Below the pieces are notes generated by a model. The model had not been told where the DNA came from. It searched no databases and was given only the letters and a program-made list of their open reading frames with translations. A stretch of 11,810 bases of DNA, taken from positions 1-11,810 of the forward strand of contig DMCZ01000038.1 in assembly GCA_003446655.1 (NCBI GenBank), in the 5' to 3' direction. Below are positions 1-6,143 of this stretch, piece after piece; within the stretch, counting starts at the first letter, position 1; each line of letters begins with the position of its first letter. The translations under genes were made by a program, and so were the position numbers. The stretch comes from Thauera sp. (GTDB lineage Bacteria; Pseudomonadota; Gammaproteobacteria; Burkholderiales; Rhodocyclaceae).

Positions 1-55
1 ATTGATTTACATATATTTTTCTTTTATTTGCACTCGGACGTGTAAAAAAAACCGA
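1..55. other. AT-rich stretch beyond the operon
   Basis: The leftmost ~55 bases are mostly A and T (for example ATATATTTTTCTTTTATTTG at 11-30), unlike the GC-rich genes. No gene can be supported in it. It may be part of a promoter or spacer for something beyond the window, or the edge of a segment of different origin. Confidence 0.6.
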
Positions 56-74
56 CATTCGCGGCGCTGGCCGC
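44..74 (-). terminator. Weak terminator-like hairpin and T tract at the operon end
   Basis: After the last stop codon (110-112) the minus strand shows a 5-bp stem GCGGC-CAGC-GCCGC (74 down to 61), nine bases, then eight T residues (51 down to 44). The long spacer between stem and T tract is unusual for a rho-independent terminator, so the call is tentative. The position, 35 bases past the last gene, is right. Confidence 0.35.
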
Positions 75-109
75 TGATCCGCAGGACACGGCCGGAGTGA
101 CTGCGCGCC

Positions 110-574
110 TCACTCCTCCATCGGCCTGAACACCCATTCGGCATAGCTCGCCGCGCTCCCCGCCACCTCGCCCAGCTCGGGCGGGAAGCCGTCGCGCCGG
201 ATCGGTGCCTGCGTCGACAGACTGTGCACGCCAAGGATCGCATTGCCGTCGCGCTCGATACCCCACTCGGGCTTGCCGGTCATCGGGTCGCGGTAGACCT
301 TGCGCAGGTGGCGGCGCGGGGTGGGCCAGCGCTTGTCCTCGACCAGCTGGGCAAGCTCGGTGGGGCGCGACGGCGTGCCGACCGGGGTTTCGCGGGCGTA
401 GCTGGCGAGCGCGCGCGCGATCTCCACGCCGACGGCGATCAGCTCGGCCTCGCGCTCGCGCTGGGCGACCTGCTGCCACACCACGCCGCTGCGGGCGGCG
501 AACAGCCCCATGGCGGCGACGATGAACAGCACCAGCAGGTAGGTGTAGCCGCGCTGGCCGGACCGCAGGCCCAT
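110..574 (-). CDS. Minor pseudopilin 3, atypical: Tyr at +1, no Glu5
   Basis: This 154-residue protein begins MGLRSGQRG, then a hydrophobic helix YTYLLVLFIVAAMGLFAARS. The prepilin cleavage glycine G9 is present, but the mature first residue would be Tyr and position 5 is Leu instead of Glu. The rest includes a helix with QREREAELIAVG (about 37-48), then RHLRKVYRDPMTGKPEWGIERDG with a DPMTG turn like the DPxTG/DPWG turn of GspG relatives, and GVHSLSTQAPI resembling the end of minor pseudopilin 1. Loss of Glu5 is known for GspK, the tip subunit of T2SS, but GspK is about twice as long and has a large inserted domain not seen here. It is the last gene of the operon, with a 4-bp gap after the TAG of the previous gene. 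Tip or initiator function is inference. Confidence 0.85.
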   Translation of the reverse strand: MGLRSGQRGYTYLLVLFIVAAMGLFAARSGVVWQQVAQREREAELIAVGVEIARALASYARETPVGTPSRPTELAQLVEDKRWPTPRRHLRKVYRDPMTGKPEWGIERDGNAILGVHSLSTQAPIRRDGFPPELGEVAGSAASYAEWVFRPMEE

Positions 575-578
575 GGCG

Positions 579-971
579 CTACCACTCGGCGAAGGGCCGG
601 CCGTCGCGGCCGCTGCCGCGCGCGCCGCTGCGCACGTCCCACACCCCGCTCTCGGCGGGGTCGGGCGGCGGCACGATCTCCCAGGTTTCGGTCGACTCGG
701 TGATCGGGTCCACCGGCAGCTTGCGCAGGTAGCGCTTCTCGACCAGCTCGGTGAGCGTGGCGGGGTATTTGCCGGTGTCGGCGCGGAACTTGTCGATCGC
801 GTCGCGCATGACCTCGAGCGACTGCGCCAGCGCCTTCTCGCGTGCGCTGTCGACCTGGCCGAAGTAGCGCGGCGCGGCGATGCTCAGCAGGGTGGCGATG
901 ATCGCCATCACCACCAGCAGCTCGATCAGGGTGAAGCCGCGGCGCAGCGCCGGCGGGACGAAGCGGGTCAT
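579..971 (-). CDS. Minor pseudopilin 2 (GspG-like)
   Basis: This 130-residue prepilin has a 12-residue leader (MTRFVPPALRRG), cleavage at G12/F13, and mature FTLIELLVVMAIIATLLSIA with Glu at position 5. The body shows a helix with MRDAIDKFRADTGKYPATL, then EKRYLRKLPVDPITEST, a clear version of the GspG core. The C-terminus VWDVRSGARGSGRDGRPFAEW matches the previous gene's last 21 residues in pattern: a V-aromatic-DV-S start and a G-P-aromatic-EW end. A frame open a further 31 codons upstream is a shadow inside the preceding gene, so the ATG at 969-971 is chosen. It lies 4 bp after the previous stop, with GGTGAG just ahead. The stop is TAG. The role as a minor subunit is inferred from family and position. 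Confidence 0.88.
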   Translation of the reverse strand: MTRFVPPALRRGFTLIELLVVMAIIATLLSIAAPRYFGQVDSAREKALAQSLEVMRDAIDKFRADTGKYPATLTELVEKRYLRKLPVDPITESTETWEIVPPPDPAESGVWDVRSGARGSGRDGRPFAEW

Positions 972-975
972 GCGC

Positions 976-1452
976 TCACCATTCCTTGTAGGGCACGCCG
1001 TTGAGCCCGGTGCGCTCGGACAGCGAATACACGTCGAACACGTCCGCGCCTTCGCGCGGCGCATCGGGCGGGCTGGCGTAGCTGCGCCGGCCCCAGGTGC
1101 GCTCGGGCTCGACGCTCGGGTCGGTGTGCATCGGATCGCGCGGCAGCCGGCGCAGGAAATAGATGCGGCGCCCTTCCTCGTCCTTGACGTCGGGCACGCC
1201 CTCGACCAGCACCCGCAGGTTGGGCGGGTAGCCCGAGGCGTCGGCCTTCTGCTCGATGCGGCCTTCGTCGTAGGCGGCCTTGTAGGCGTCGAGTGCGTTG
1301 CGGATCTGGCGCAGCGTGGTGCGCAGCTCGGACTCCTTGCTGCGCTGCGCCGCCAGCTCGGCCAGGGGCAGCACGCCGGCGGCGAGCACGCCGATGATGG
1401 CCAGGGTGACCACCAGCTCGATCAGCGTGAAGCCGCGCAAGGGCCGAGTCAT
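976..1452 (-). CDS. Minor pseudopilin 1 (GspG-like)
   Basis: This 158-residue prepilin has a seven-residue leader (MTRPLRG), cleavage at G7/F8, and a mature start FTLIELVVTLAIIGVLAAGV with Glu at position 5. A helical spine continues to about residue 62. The body carries YPPNLRVLVEGVPDVKDEEG and RRIYFLRRLPRDPM, which occupy the place of the YP..L..L and P.DPWG segments of GspG. The end, VFDVYSLSERTGLNGVPYKEW, aligns with the next gene's end but lacks most aspartates of the GspG calcium loop. In systems of this type such proteins are minor subunits that help start or cap the pseudopilus; that is inference here. It starts 25 bp after the gspD stop without a clear ribosome site and ends 4 bp before the next gene. 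It might alternatively be called GspH-like, but its C-terminal half is closer to GspG. Confidence 0.88.
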   Translation of the reverse strand: MTRPLRGFTLIELVVTLAIIGVLAAGVLPLAELAAQRSKESELRTTLRQIRNALDAYKAAYDEGRIEQKADASGYPPNLRVLVEGVPDVKDEEGRRIYFLRRLPRDPMHTDPSVEPERTWGRRSYASPPDAPREGADVFDVYSLSERTGLNGVPYKEW

Positions 1453-1481
1453 TGGAGAACGCGTCGCCGAGGCCGCGTCAT
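1449..1481 (-). CDS. Possible ten-codon coupling ORF between secretin and first minor pseudopilin
   Basis: The gap after gspD contains a tiny frame, MTRPRRRVLQ. Its ATG overlaps the gspD stop (ATGA) and its TGA overlaps the next pseudopilin start (ATGA). The pseudopilin has no visible Shine-Dalgarno of its own, so re-initiation through this frame could carry ribosomes across. Its first four residues equal those of the pseudopilin (MTRP), so it may be a relic of a duplicated start. A functional peptide is unlikely. Confidence 0.3.
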   Translation of the reverse strand: MTRPRRRVLQ

Positions 1482-3727
1482 GGGGCCGTCAACTGGACCG
1501 CCGCCGAGCCCGCAGCAGGAATCGGCACCTGGCGCCCGCCGAGATCGAAGATGAGCCCGTTGATGCGCACGTTGGCGGTGCCGGTGGCGCCGTCCTTGAC
1601 CTTGAAGCCGATCGGCACCGCCGTCGGCAGGTTGCCCGCGGGCAGCGCGGTGCTGGCCTGGCCGCTCTCGGACGGCGCGAACCCGACCGGCTCCAGACGC
1701 TCGGCGTCGTAGTCGAATTCGACCAGCACGCCATTGTGCCCGCCCGTGCCGTCGAGCTTGAGCGAAAGCGTCAGCGCGCCGCCGGCCACGGCGCTCTCCG
1801 GGGCGGCCAGGTCGACGACCACGCTGCCGGGGTCGATCTCGGCTTCGCCGGAGGGCAGCAGCGGCCTGGCCGCCGCAGTGGCCGCAGCCGCCGCGACGCC
1901 CGGCTGGCCGGTACCGCTGACGAGCAGGCTCTCGGGCGCCATCGGCCCGATGCGCAGCGGCGGCGCACCCACCAGCGCCTCGGTGCCGGCGGCGAGGTCG
2001 TCGCGGGTGAAGGCGGGGGCGACGATGTTGCGCACGACGCGCGGGGTGATCAGCAGCACGATCTCGGTGCGCGCCGCCTGGTCACGCTCGGACGAGAACA
2101 GCCGGCCGAGCACCGGCAGATCGCCCAGGCCAGGCAGGCGCAGGTTGCTGCCGCGCTCCTCGTCGTTGATCAGCCCGGCGAGCACCTGGGTCTCGCCATG
2201 CTTGAGGCGCAGCGTGGTGGCGGCGCTGCGGGTGCCGATCTGGTAGGCGAGCGAGCCCTCCGGCCCCGGCACCTCACGCACGATGTTGCTGACCTCGAGC
2301 GCGACCTTGATCGCGACCTCGTCGTCCAGCGTCACGCTCGGTTCGACGTCGAGCTTGAGGCCGACATCCAGGTAGCTGACCGAGGCTGCGACGCCGACGT
2401 TGGCGGTGGAGGTAGTGGTGAACACCGGCACCTTTTCGCCGATATGCACCTTGGCTTCAGAACGGTTCTTGACCCGGATGCGCGGGTTGGCGAGCAGCGT
2501 GGTGTCGCCGTCCTCGGCGCGCAGGCGCAGCACCGCTGCCGGATTCGACACGAAGGGCACCAGCCCGCCGGTGTTGTTGAGGTTGATCACGCCCTCGCGC
2601 AGCTCGCCGACGTTCTCGCCGTCGATCGACCCCCAGCCGATCTCCTGCGGAAACTCGAGGCCGATCTGGCGCAGCTTGGTACGGCTCACCTCGAGCACCT
2701 CGACCTCGAGCATCACCTCCGGCTCGGCGACGTCGAGCGAGGCGATCAGGCGTTCGGCCAGGCGCATCGCCTCGGGGGTGTCCTTGATCACCAGCAGGTT
2801 GAGCTTCTCGTCGATGAACACGTCGCGCGACTTCACCACCTGCTTGATCAGGTTCAGCGCCTGCTTCACGTCGGCGTTGGCGAGGTAGAAGCTGCGCGAC
2901 ACCAGTTCCTGGTATTCGCGCTGCTTGGCGGGCGTGGCCGGGTAGATCAGCACCGAGTTGGCGTTGAGCAGCTTGCGGTCGATCTGCTGGGTGGCGGTGA
3001 GCAGCTTGATGACCTCGTCGACCGAGGTGTCGCGCACGAAGATGCTGACCAGGGCGTCGTCGCGCACGTCGCTGTCGAACACGAAGTTGAGCCCGGCCGC
3101 GCGCGACAGGGCCTCGAACACCACGCGCAGCGGCGCGTCGCGGAACTGCAGGTTCACCTTCTTCGCCAGCGGCCCGGCGAGCGCTTCCACCGGACGGGCG
3201 AGCAGGCGCCGCTCGTCGAGTTCGCGCAGCAGGCGGCGGGCGCGGGTGTTGGCGGGGGCCTCAGCCAGCACGGAGCGCACCAGACGCTCGGCGCTGGCGC
3301 TGTCGCCGCGCGCGTAGGCGGCCTCGGCCTCGTCCAGACGCTGCAGGCGGCGGCGCTCGTCAATCAGGGTATCCAGGCCGGTGCGCGCGCGCGCGTTGGT
3401 GGGCTCGATGCTGAGCACCTCGCGGTACAGGCGCTCGGCCTGCTCGAACTGCGCGAAGGCACGCGCGCGCTCGGCCTCATTGAGCCAGCCGGTGGCGAGC
3501 GCGTCGCGGCGGGCGAGGTAGCGCGCGCGCAGGTCGGCGTTGCGCGGCTCGGCGACGACGGCCTCGCCGAGCTTGCGCAGTTCGGCGATCGGGTCGGTCT
3601 CGATCGGCGCATCGTGCGGCATGCCCGCGAGCGGCGTGGCGCAGCCGGCGAGCACCCCGGCGGCCGCGAGCGCGAGCGCGACGAGCGCGGGACGCGCGCG
3701 CAGTTTGCTGGTTCGGTCTTGTTTCAT
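1478..3727 (-). CDS. gspD: Secretin (GspD/PilQ/MshL family) lipoprotein with TPR-like and cohesin-like ends
   Basis: This 749-residue protein should form the outer-membrane exit channel. The signal peptide ends in a lipobox (VLAGC, Cys29), so the secretin carries its own lipid anchor. Residues 45-175 form helical TPR-like repeats with patterns such as FEQAERLYREVLSIEP and ASAERLVRSVLAEAP. An STN/N0-like domain follows (about 189-240), then a short secretin_N domain (275-335) and the secretin core (336-565), with EVEVLEVS, LLANPRIRVKN, HIGEKVPVFTT, LPGLGDLPVLGRLFSS and EIVLLITPRVV. After an Ala-rich linker, residues 630-747 form a beta-rich cohesin-like domain with LVEFDYDAERLEPVGF and VRINGLIFDL. 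Many T2SS secretins use a separate pilotin and have several N-domain repeats; here neither is seen. The ATG at 3725-3727 has AGGA about nine bases upstream. Family assignment is secure; the tail domain is recognised by pattern. Confidence 0.93.
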   Translation of the reverse strand: MKQDRTSKLRARPALVALALAAAGVLAGCATPLAGMPHDAPIETDPIAELRKLGEAVVAEPRNADLRARYLARRDALATGWLNEAERARAFAQFEQAERLYREVLSIEPTNARARTGLDTLIDERRRLQRLDEAEAAYARGDSASAERLVRSVLAEAPANTRARRLLRELDERRLLARPVEALAGPLAKKVNLQFRDAPLRVVFEALSRAAGLNFVFDSDVRDDALVSIFVRDTSVDEVIKLLTATQQIDRKLLNANSVLIYPATPAKQREYQELVSRSFYLANADVKQALNLIKQVVKSRDVFIDEKLNLLVIKDTPEAMRLAERLIASLDVAEPEVMLEVEVLEVSRTKLRQIGLEFPQEIGWGSIDGENVGELREGVINLNNTGGLVPFVSNPAAVLRLRAEDGDTTLLANPRIRVKNRSEAKVHIGEKVPVFTTTSTANVGVAASVSYLDVGLKLDVEPSVTLDDEVAIKVALEVSNIVREVPGPEGSLAYQIGTRSAATTLRLKHGETQVLAGLINDEERGSNLRLPGLGDLPVLGRLFSSERDQAARTEIVLLITPRVVRNIVAPAFTRDDLAAGTEALVGAPPLRIGPMAPESLLVSGTGQPGVAAAAATAAARPLLPSGEAEIDPGSVVVDLAAPESAVAGGALTLSLKLDGTGGHNGVLVEFDYDAERLEPVGFAPSESGQASTALPAGNLPTAVPIGFKVKDGATGTANVRINGLIFDLGGRQVPIPAAGSAAVQLTAP

Positions 3728-3731
3728 GTTG

Positions 3732-4244
3732 TCAGTCCTGCCCGGTCTCGAGCACCTGCCGCTGCTGCATCGGCAGGTAGGTGAATTCGATCTGTGTCGG
3801 CGTCACGCGCTCGACGCGATAGCGGTCGCCGATGCGCTCGCGCACGCCCACAAGGTGAAGCTGGTCACCCTCCATCAGCATCACGGTGCGGCGGCCGCCG
3901 CGCTCGATGCTGCCGATGAAGGTGAAGGGCAAAGGCGGCGCCACCGGGCTGGCCACGGTCGGTGCGGCGCGCAGCTGCGCCTGCGCGGCCAGCGGCGGCT
4001 GCAGAAGCGTGGCGGCGTCGGCCGGCCAGGGCTCGCGGACGATGGCGAGCTCGCCAGCGCCTGCAGCGGTCGTTGTCGGTGCGCGCTGAGCGGCAGCCGG
4101 CGTTCGTGGCGCACGCGTGACCGGCTCGGCCACGCGCGCGACATCAGCTTCCGCCCTGCCATCGTCCTCGACCTGCGATGCCCACCAGGTGGCGGCCAGG
4201 GTCAGCCCGAGCGCGCCCAGCAGGGTCCATTGCCGCGCCTTCAT
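3732..4244 (-). CDS. PilP/GspC-like connector between platform and secretin
   Basis: This 170-residue protein has an N-terminal membrane anchor (about 6-22, LLGALGLTLAATWWASQ) with no lipobox, an Ala/Pro/Thr-rich linker (about 30-103), and a compact beta-rich domain (about 105-162) starting PFTFIGSIERGGRRTVMLMEGD. That domain matches the HR domain shared by GspC and PilP, which binds the N0 domain of the secretin. Unlike PilP it is membrane-anchored rather than a lipoprotein, and unlike GspC it has no PDZ or coiled-coil tail. The start overlaps the previous stop as ATGA, with GGAGG eight bases upstream. Only four bases separate its stop from the secretin start, placing presumed binding partners side by side. 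I recall similar betaproteobacterial genes mislabelled 'translation initiation factor'; nothing here supports that label. Confidence 0.72.
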   Translation of the reverse strand: MKARQWTLLGALGLTLAATWWASQVEDDGRAEADVARVAEPVTRAPRTPAAAQRAPTTTAAGAGELAIVREPWPADAATLLQPPLAAQAQLRAAPTVASPVAPPLPFTFIGSIERGGRRTVMLMEGDQLHLVGVRERIGDRYRVERVTPTQIEFTYLPMQQRQVLETGQD

Positions 4245-4795
4245 GCCGGCCCCCTCCGCACAAAGACCAGCAGCCGCAGCTCACCCTCGACAAAACCGCC
4301 GCGCGCATCGCCGCGGCGCAGGGTCAGGGCCTCGAGGCCCACGTGCGGTGTGGTAGCGACGAGTTCGGAGAGCCAGCCATAGAGCGCGCCATACTCGGCC
4401 CGCACCGGCAGGCTCAGCACCACGCGCTGCAGCGGGGCGCCGGTTTCGTCAGCGACGCGGTAATCGCTTCGGTCGATGTCCACGCCATGCGTTTCGGCCT
4501 GCGCCTGCAGCGCCGAGAGCAGGGCCGGCAGTGCATCACGCGCAGGGAAGCCCTCATAGAAGGCTCGCAGCGTGTCTCGGTCGACACCGGTACGAAGCGG
4601 CTGCGCCGCCTCGCCGCCGCGCAGCAGGCTGGCGCGCTCCTCGGCCAGAGCCGCTCGGCGCGCCTCGAGGGAAGTCGCCGCGTGCTGGTCGATCGCCACC
4701 GCCAGCGCGAGCAGCAAGCCGCCTGCGGCGCCCGCCCATCCCGCGCGGCGCAAGGCACGCCTCAGGGATTCGCGAATGCGCAGGAGGGTGGTCAT
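4241..4795 (-). CDS. PilO-like inner-membrane assembly protein
   Basis: This 184-residue protein has an arginine-rich cytoplasmic N-terminus, one membrane helix (about 20-37), a helical stretch (41-58), and a periplasmic domain. The latter includes a helix ALPALLSALQAQAETHGVDI (88-107) and the stretch VVLSLPVRAEYGALYGWLSE, typical of PilO/GspM-like ferredoxin folds in which a strand precedes a helix packing on the PilN partner. In pili, PilN-PilO heterodimers span the periplasmic face and contact PilP. The start is ATG at 4793-4795, overlapping the previous stop as ATGA with GGAG nine bases upstream. A start 22 codons further upstream is possible but would overlap the previous gene more and adds non-membrane residues. 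The stop again overlaps the next start by four bases. Function is by topology and context. Confidence 0.68.
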   Translation of the reverse strand: MTTLLRIRESLRRALRRAGWAGAAGGLLLALAVAIDQHAATSLEARRAALAEERASLLRGGEAAQPLRTGVDRDTLRAFYEGFPARDALPALLSALQAQAETHGVDIDRSDYRVADETGAPLQRVVLSLPVRAEYGALYGWLSELVATTPHVGLEALTLRRGDARGGFVEGELRLLVFVRRGPA

Positions 4796-5349
4796 GACGC
4801 GGGTCTCCATTGCGCAGTCAGCACGAAGCGCACCACCATCTGCGGCCCCTGGGTCACCCACTCGTGGCTGTCGATGCGCGCCTCCCGCAGCATGCCGGCA
4901 CGCTGCAGCCGATCGACATAGGCAAAGGCCGCCTCCACCGACTGAGCCTCGCCGACCATGCGCAGGCTGCCGCGTGCGGCATCGCCCTGGAGTTCGAGCA
5001 GCGCAACCTCCGGATGGCTGGCGTCGGCAAGGTCGGCGAAGAAGCTTGCCCAGTCGGCGTTCAGCGCGCCCGCCACGCGGTCGGCCGGCTCGCGCTCTTC
5101 GGCGCTGACCAGCGCCGCGTTACGCACGGCCTGCTGGGGGCGTTCCTGGCGCAGCTCGGTGCGCAGACGGGCAACCAGTGCCGCACGCTCGTCGAGTTCG
5201 CGCTCGGCCGCCCAGAACTCGTAGCCCGCGAAGCTGGCGGCGAGCAGCCCGATGGCAAGCAAGCTCCAGCCAAGGGCGCCGGGTCGTCGCCGGCGCGCGG
5301 GGGCGAAGTCCAGATCGACTGCCGCAGGCGCATTGGGAAGCAGCTTCAT
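4792..5349 (-). CDS. PilN-like inner-membrane assembly protein
   Basis: This 185-residue bitopic protein has the PilN layout: a short cytoplasmic N-terminus starting MKLLPN and rich in arginine up to residue 22, one membrane helix at about 25-47, a coiled-coil-prone segment AERELDERAALVARLRTEL (48-66), and a C-terminal periplasmic domain (about 98-182) of alternating helix and strand compatible with a ferredoxin-like fold. In type IV pili the PilN N-terminus docks into PilM and the periplasmic part pairs with PilO. The short N-terminus here could do the same with the preceding gene product. Start and stop are both ATGA overlaps with the flanking genes, so the three are probably made in fixed proportions. 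Primary sequence identity to PilN is low, so the call rests on topology and gene order. Confidence 0.68.
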   Translation of the reverse strand: MKLLPNAPAAVDLDFAPARRRRPGALGWSLLAIGLLAASFAGYEFWAAERELDERAALVARLRTELRQERPQQAVRNAALVSAEEREPADRVAGALNADWASFFADLADASHPEVALLELQGDAARGSLRMVGEAQSVEAAFAYVDRLQRAGMLREARIDSHEWVTQGPQMVVRFVLTAQWRPAS

Positions 5350-6143
5350 CGGGCGTACGGCTCCAAGGTGTTCATCCCTGCCTCCACCTCGCCGCGGCGC
5401 CAGCCCTCGGCCACGGTGCCGGCGTAGCCGACGGCGTGCAGCACACCGCTGCGCGTGACACCTGTCGGCGAACCCGCGGGCGCTCCACCCGCGCCGACGG
5501 CAGGCGCCTGGGCGAACCCGGATTCCCGGCCCCAGGCCTCGAGCATGAGGCGCAGGGCGCCGGCGCCGTCATCGCGCACCGACTGGCTGCGCACCCCGCG
5601 CCAGGCGCCGCTGCGCCAGAGGCCGACGGTCAAGCGCCCGTCGTGCACCACGGCGAGCGCTGCAAGCTCGCCGTCCGCCTCGTGAAAGCGCCCTCGCAGC
5701 CGATTGTAGGTGGCGATGAAATCCGCCTCGATGCCTGAGAGCAGGTAGCCGTGGCGGGCCGCGAAGCCCTGCGCGGCGGCAATCACCGCGGCGGGCGCGG
5801 CGCAGCCGAGCGCCGGCAGATCGTGCGCGTCGCGGTCAGCCTGCACCACCCATTCGGGCGCGGCCACGCCATGCACCTCCGCAAAGCGGTGGGCGAGGAA
5901 GGCCGCGCGCTCGCTGGCGGTACGCAGGCCCGCCGGCCAATTCACCACGAGATAGCGCAACCAGGCATCGGCGAGCCGCACGCGCAAGCGTCGACCACGA
6001 CCGGGGGCCGGCGGCTGCAGCGCGTCGAGCGCAGCGGCCGGCGCGCCACCGTCAAGCGCACATCGGCGCACGCCGTCGGGGCCATCGAGCACCCAGGCGT
6101 CGCGCTCGAGCCGCAGCAGGGTCTCAGCCGTGGAGCGTGACAC
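5346..6143 (-). CDS. PilM/GspL-like assembly platform protein (degenerate actin-like fold, probable)
   Basis: This 265-residue protein has no signal peptide or membrane segment. Position between the ATPase and a PilN-like protein is that of PilM (type IV pili) or the cytoplasmic part of GspL (T2SS), which form a collar linking the ATPase to the inner membrane. The segment LRVRLADAWLRYLVVNWPAG (about 53-72) followed by an ERAAFLAHRFAEVHG helix resembles the first subdomain of GspL/MshI-type proteins. I cannot see the PilM nucleotide-binding signatures, and the protein is shorter than PilM (~350) and lacks the membrane and periplasmic half of GspL. It would therefore depend on the next protein for membrane contact. 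The start is GTG with a strong ribosome site in gspE; the stop overlaps the next ATG in an ATGA. The role is inferred mainly from context. Confidence 0.65.
   Translation of the reverse strand: MSRSTAETLLRLERDAWVLDGPDGVRRCALDGGAPAAALDALQPPAPGRGRRLRVRLADAWLRYLVVNWPAGLRTASERAAFLAHRFAEVHGVAAPEWVVQADRDAHDLPALGCAAPAAVIAAAQGFAARHGYLLSGIEADFIATYNRLRGRFHEADGELAALAVVHDGRLTVGLWRSGAWRGVRSQSVRDDGAGALRLMLEAWGRESGFAQAPAVGAGGAPAGSPTGVTRSGVLHAVGYAGTVAEGWRRGEVEAGMNTLEPYAR

Noticed and set aside
1298..3784. Very long plus-strand open frame (828 codons) opposite the secretin
   Set aside because: It is the antisense shadow of gspD and neighbours in GC-rich DNA, with a low-complexity His/Gln/Arg/Ala/Gly-rich translation and no domain.
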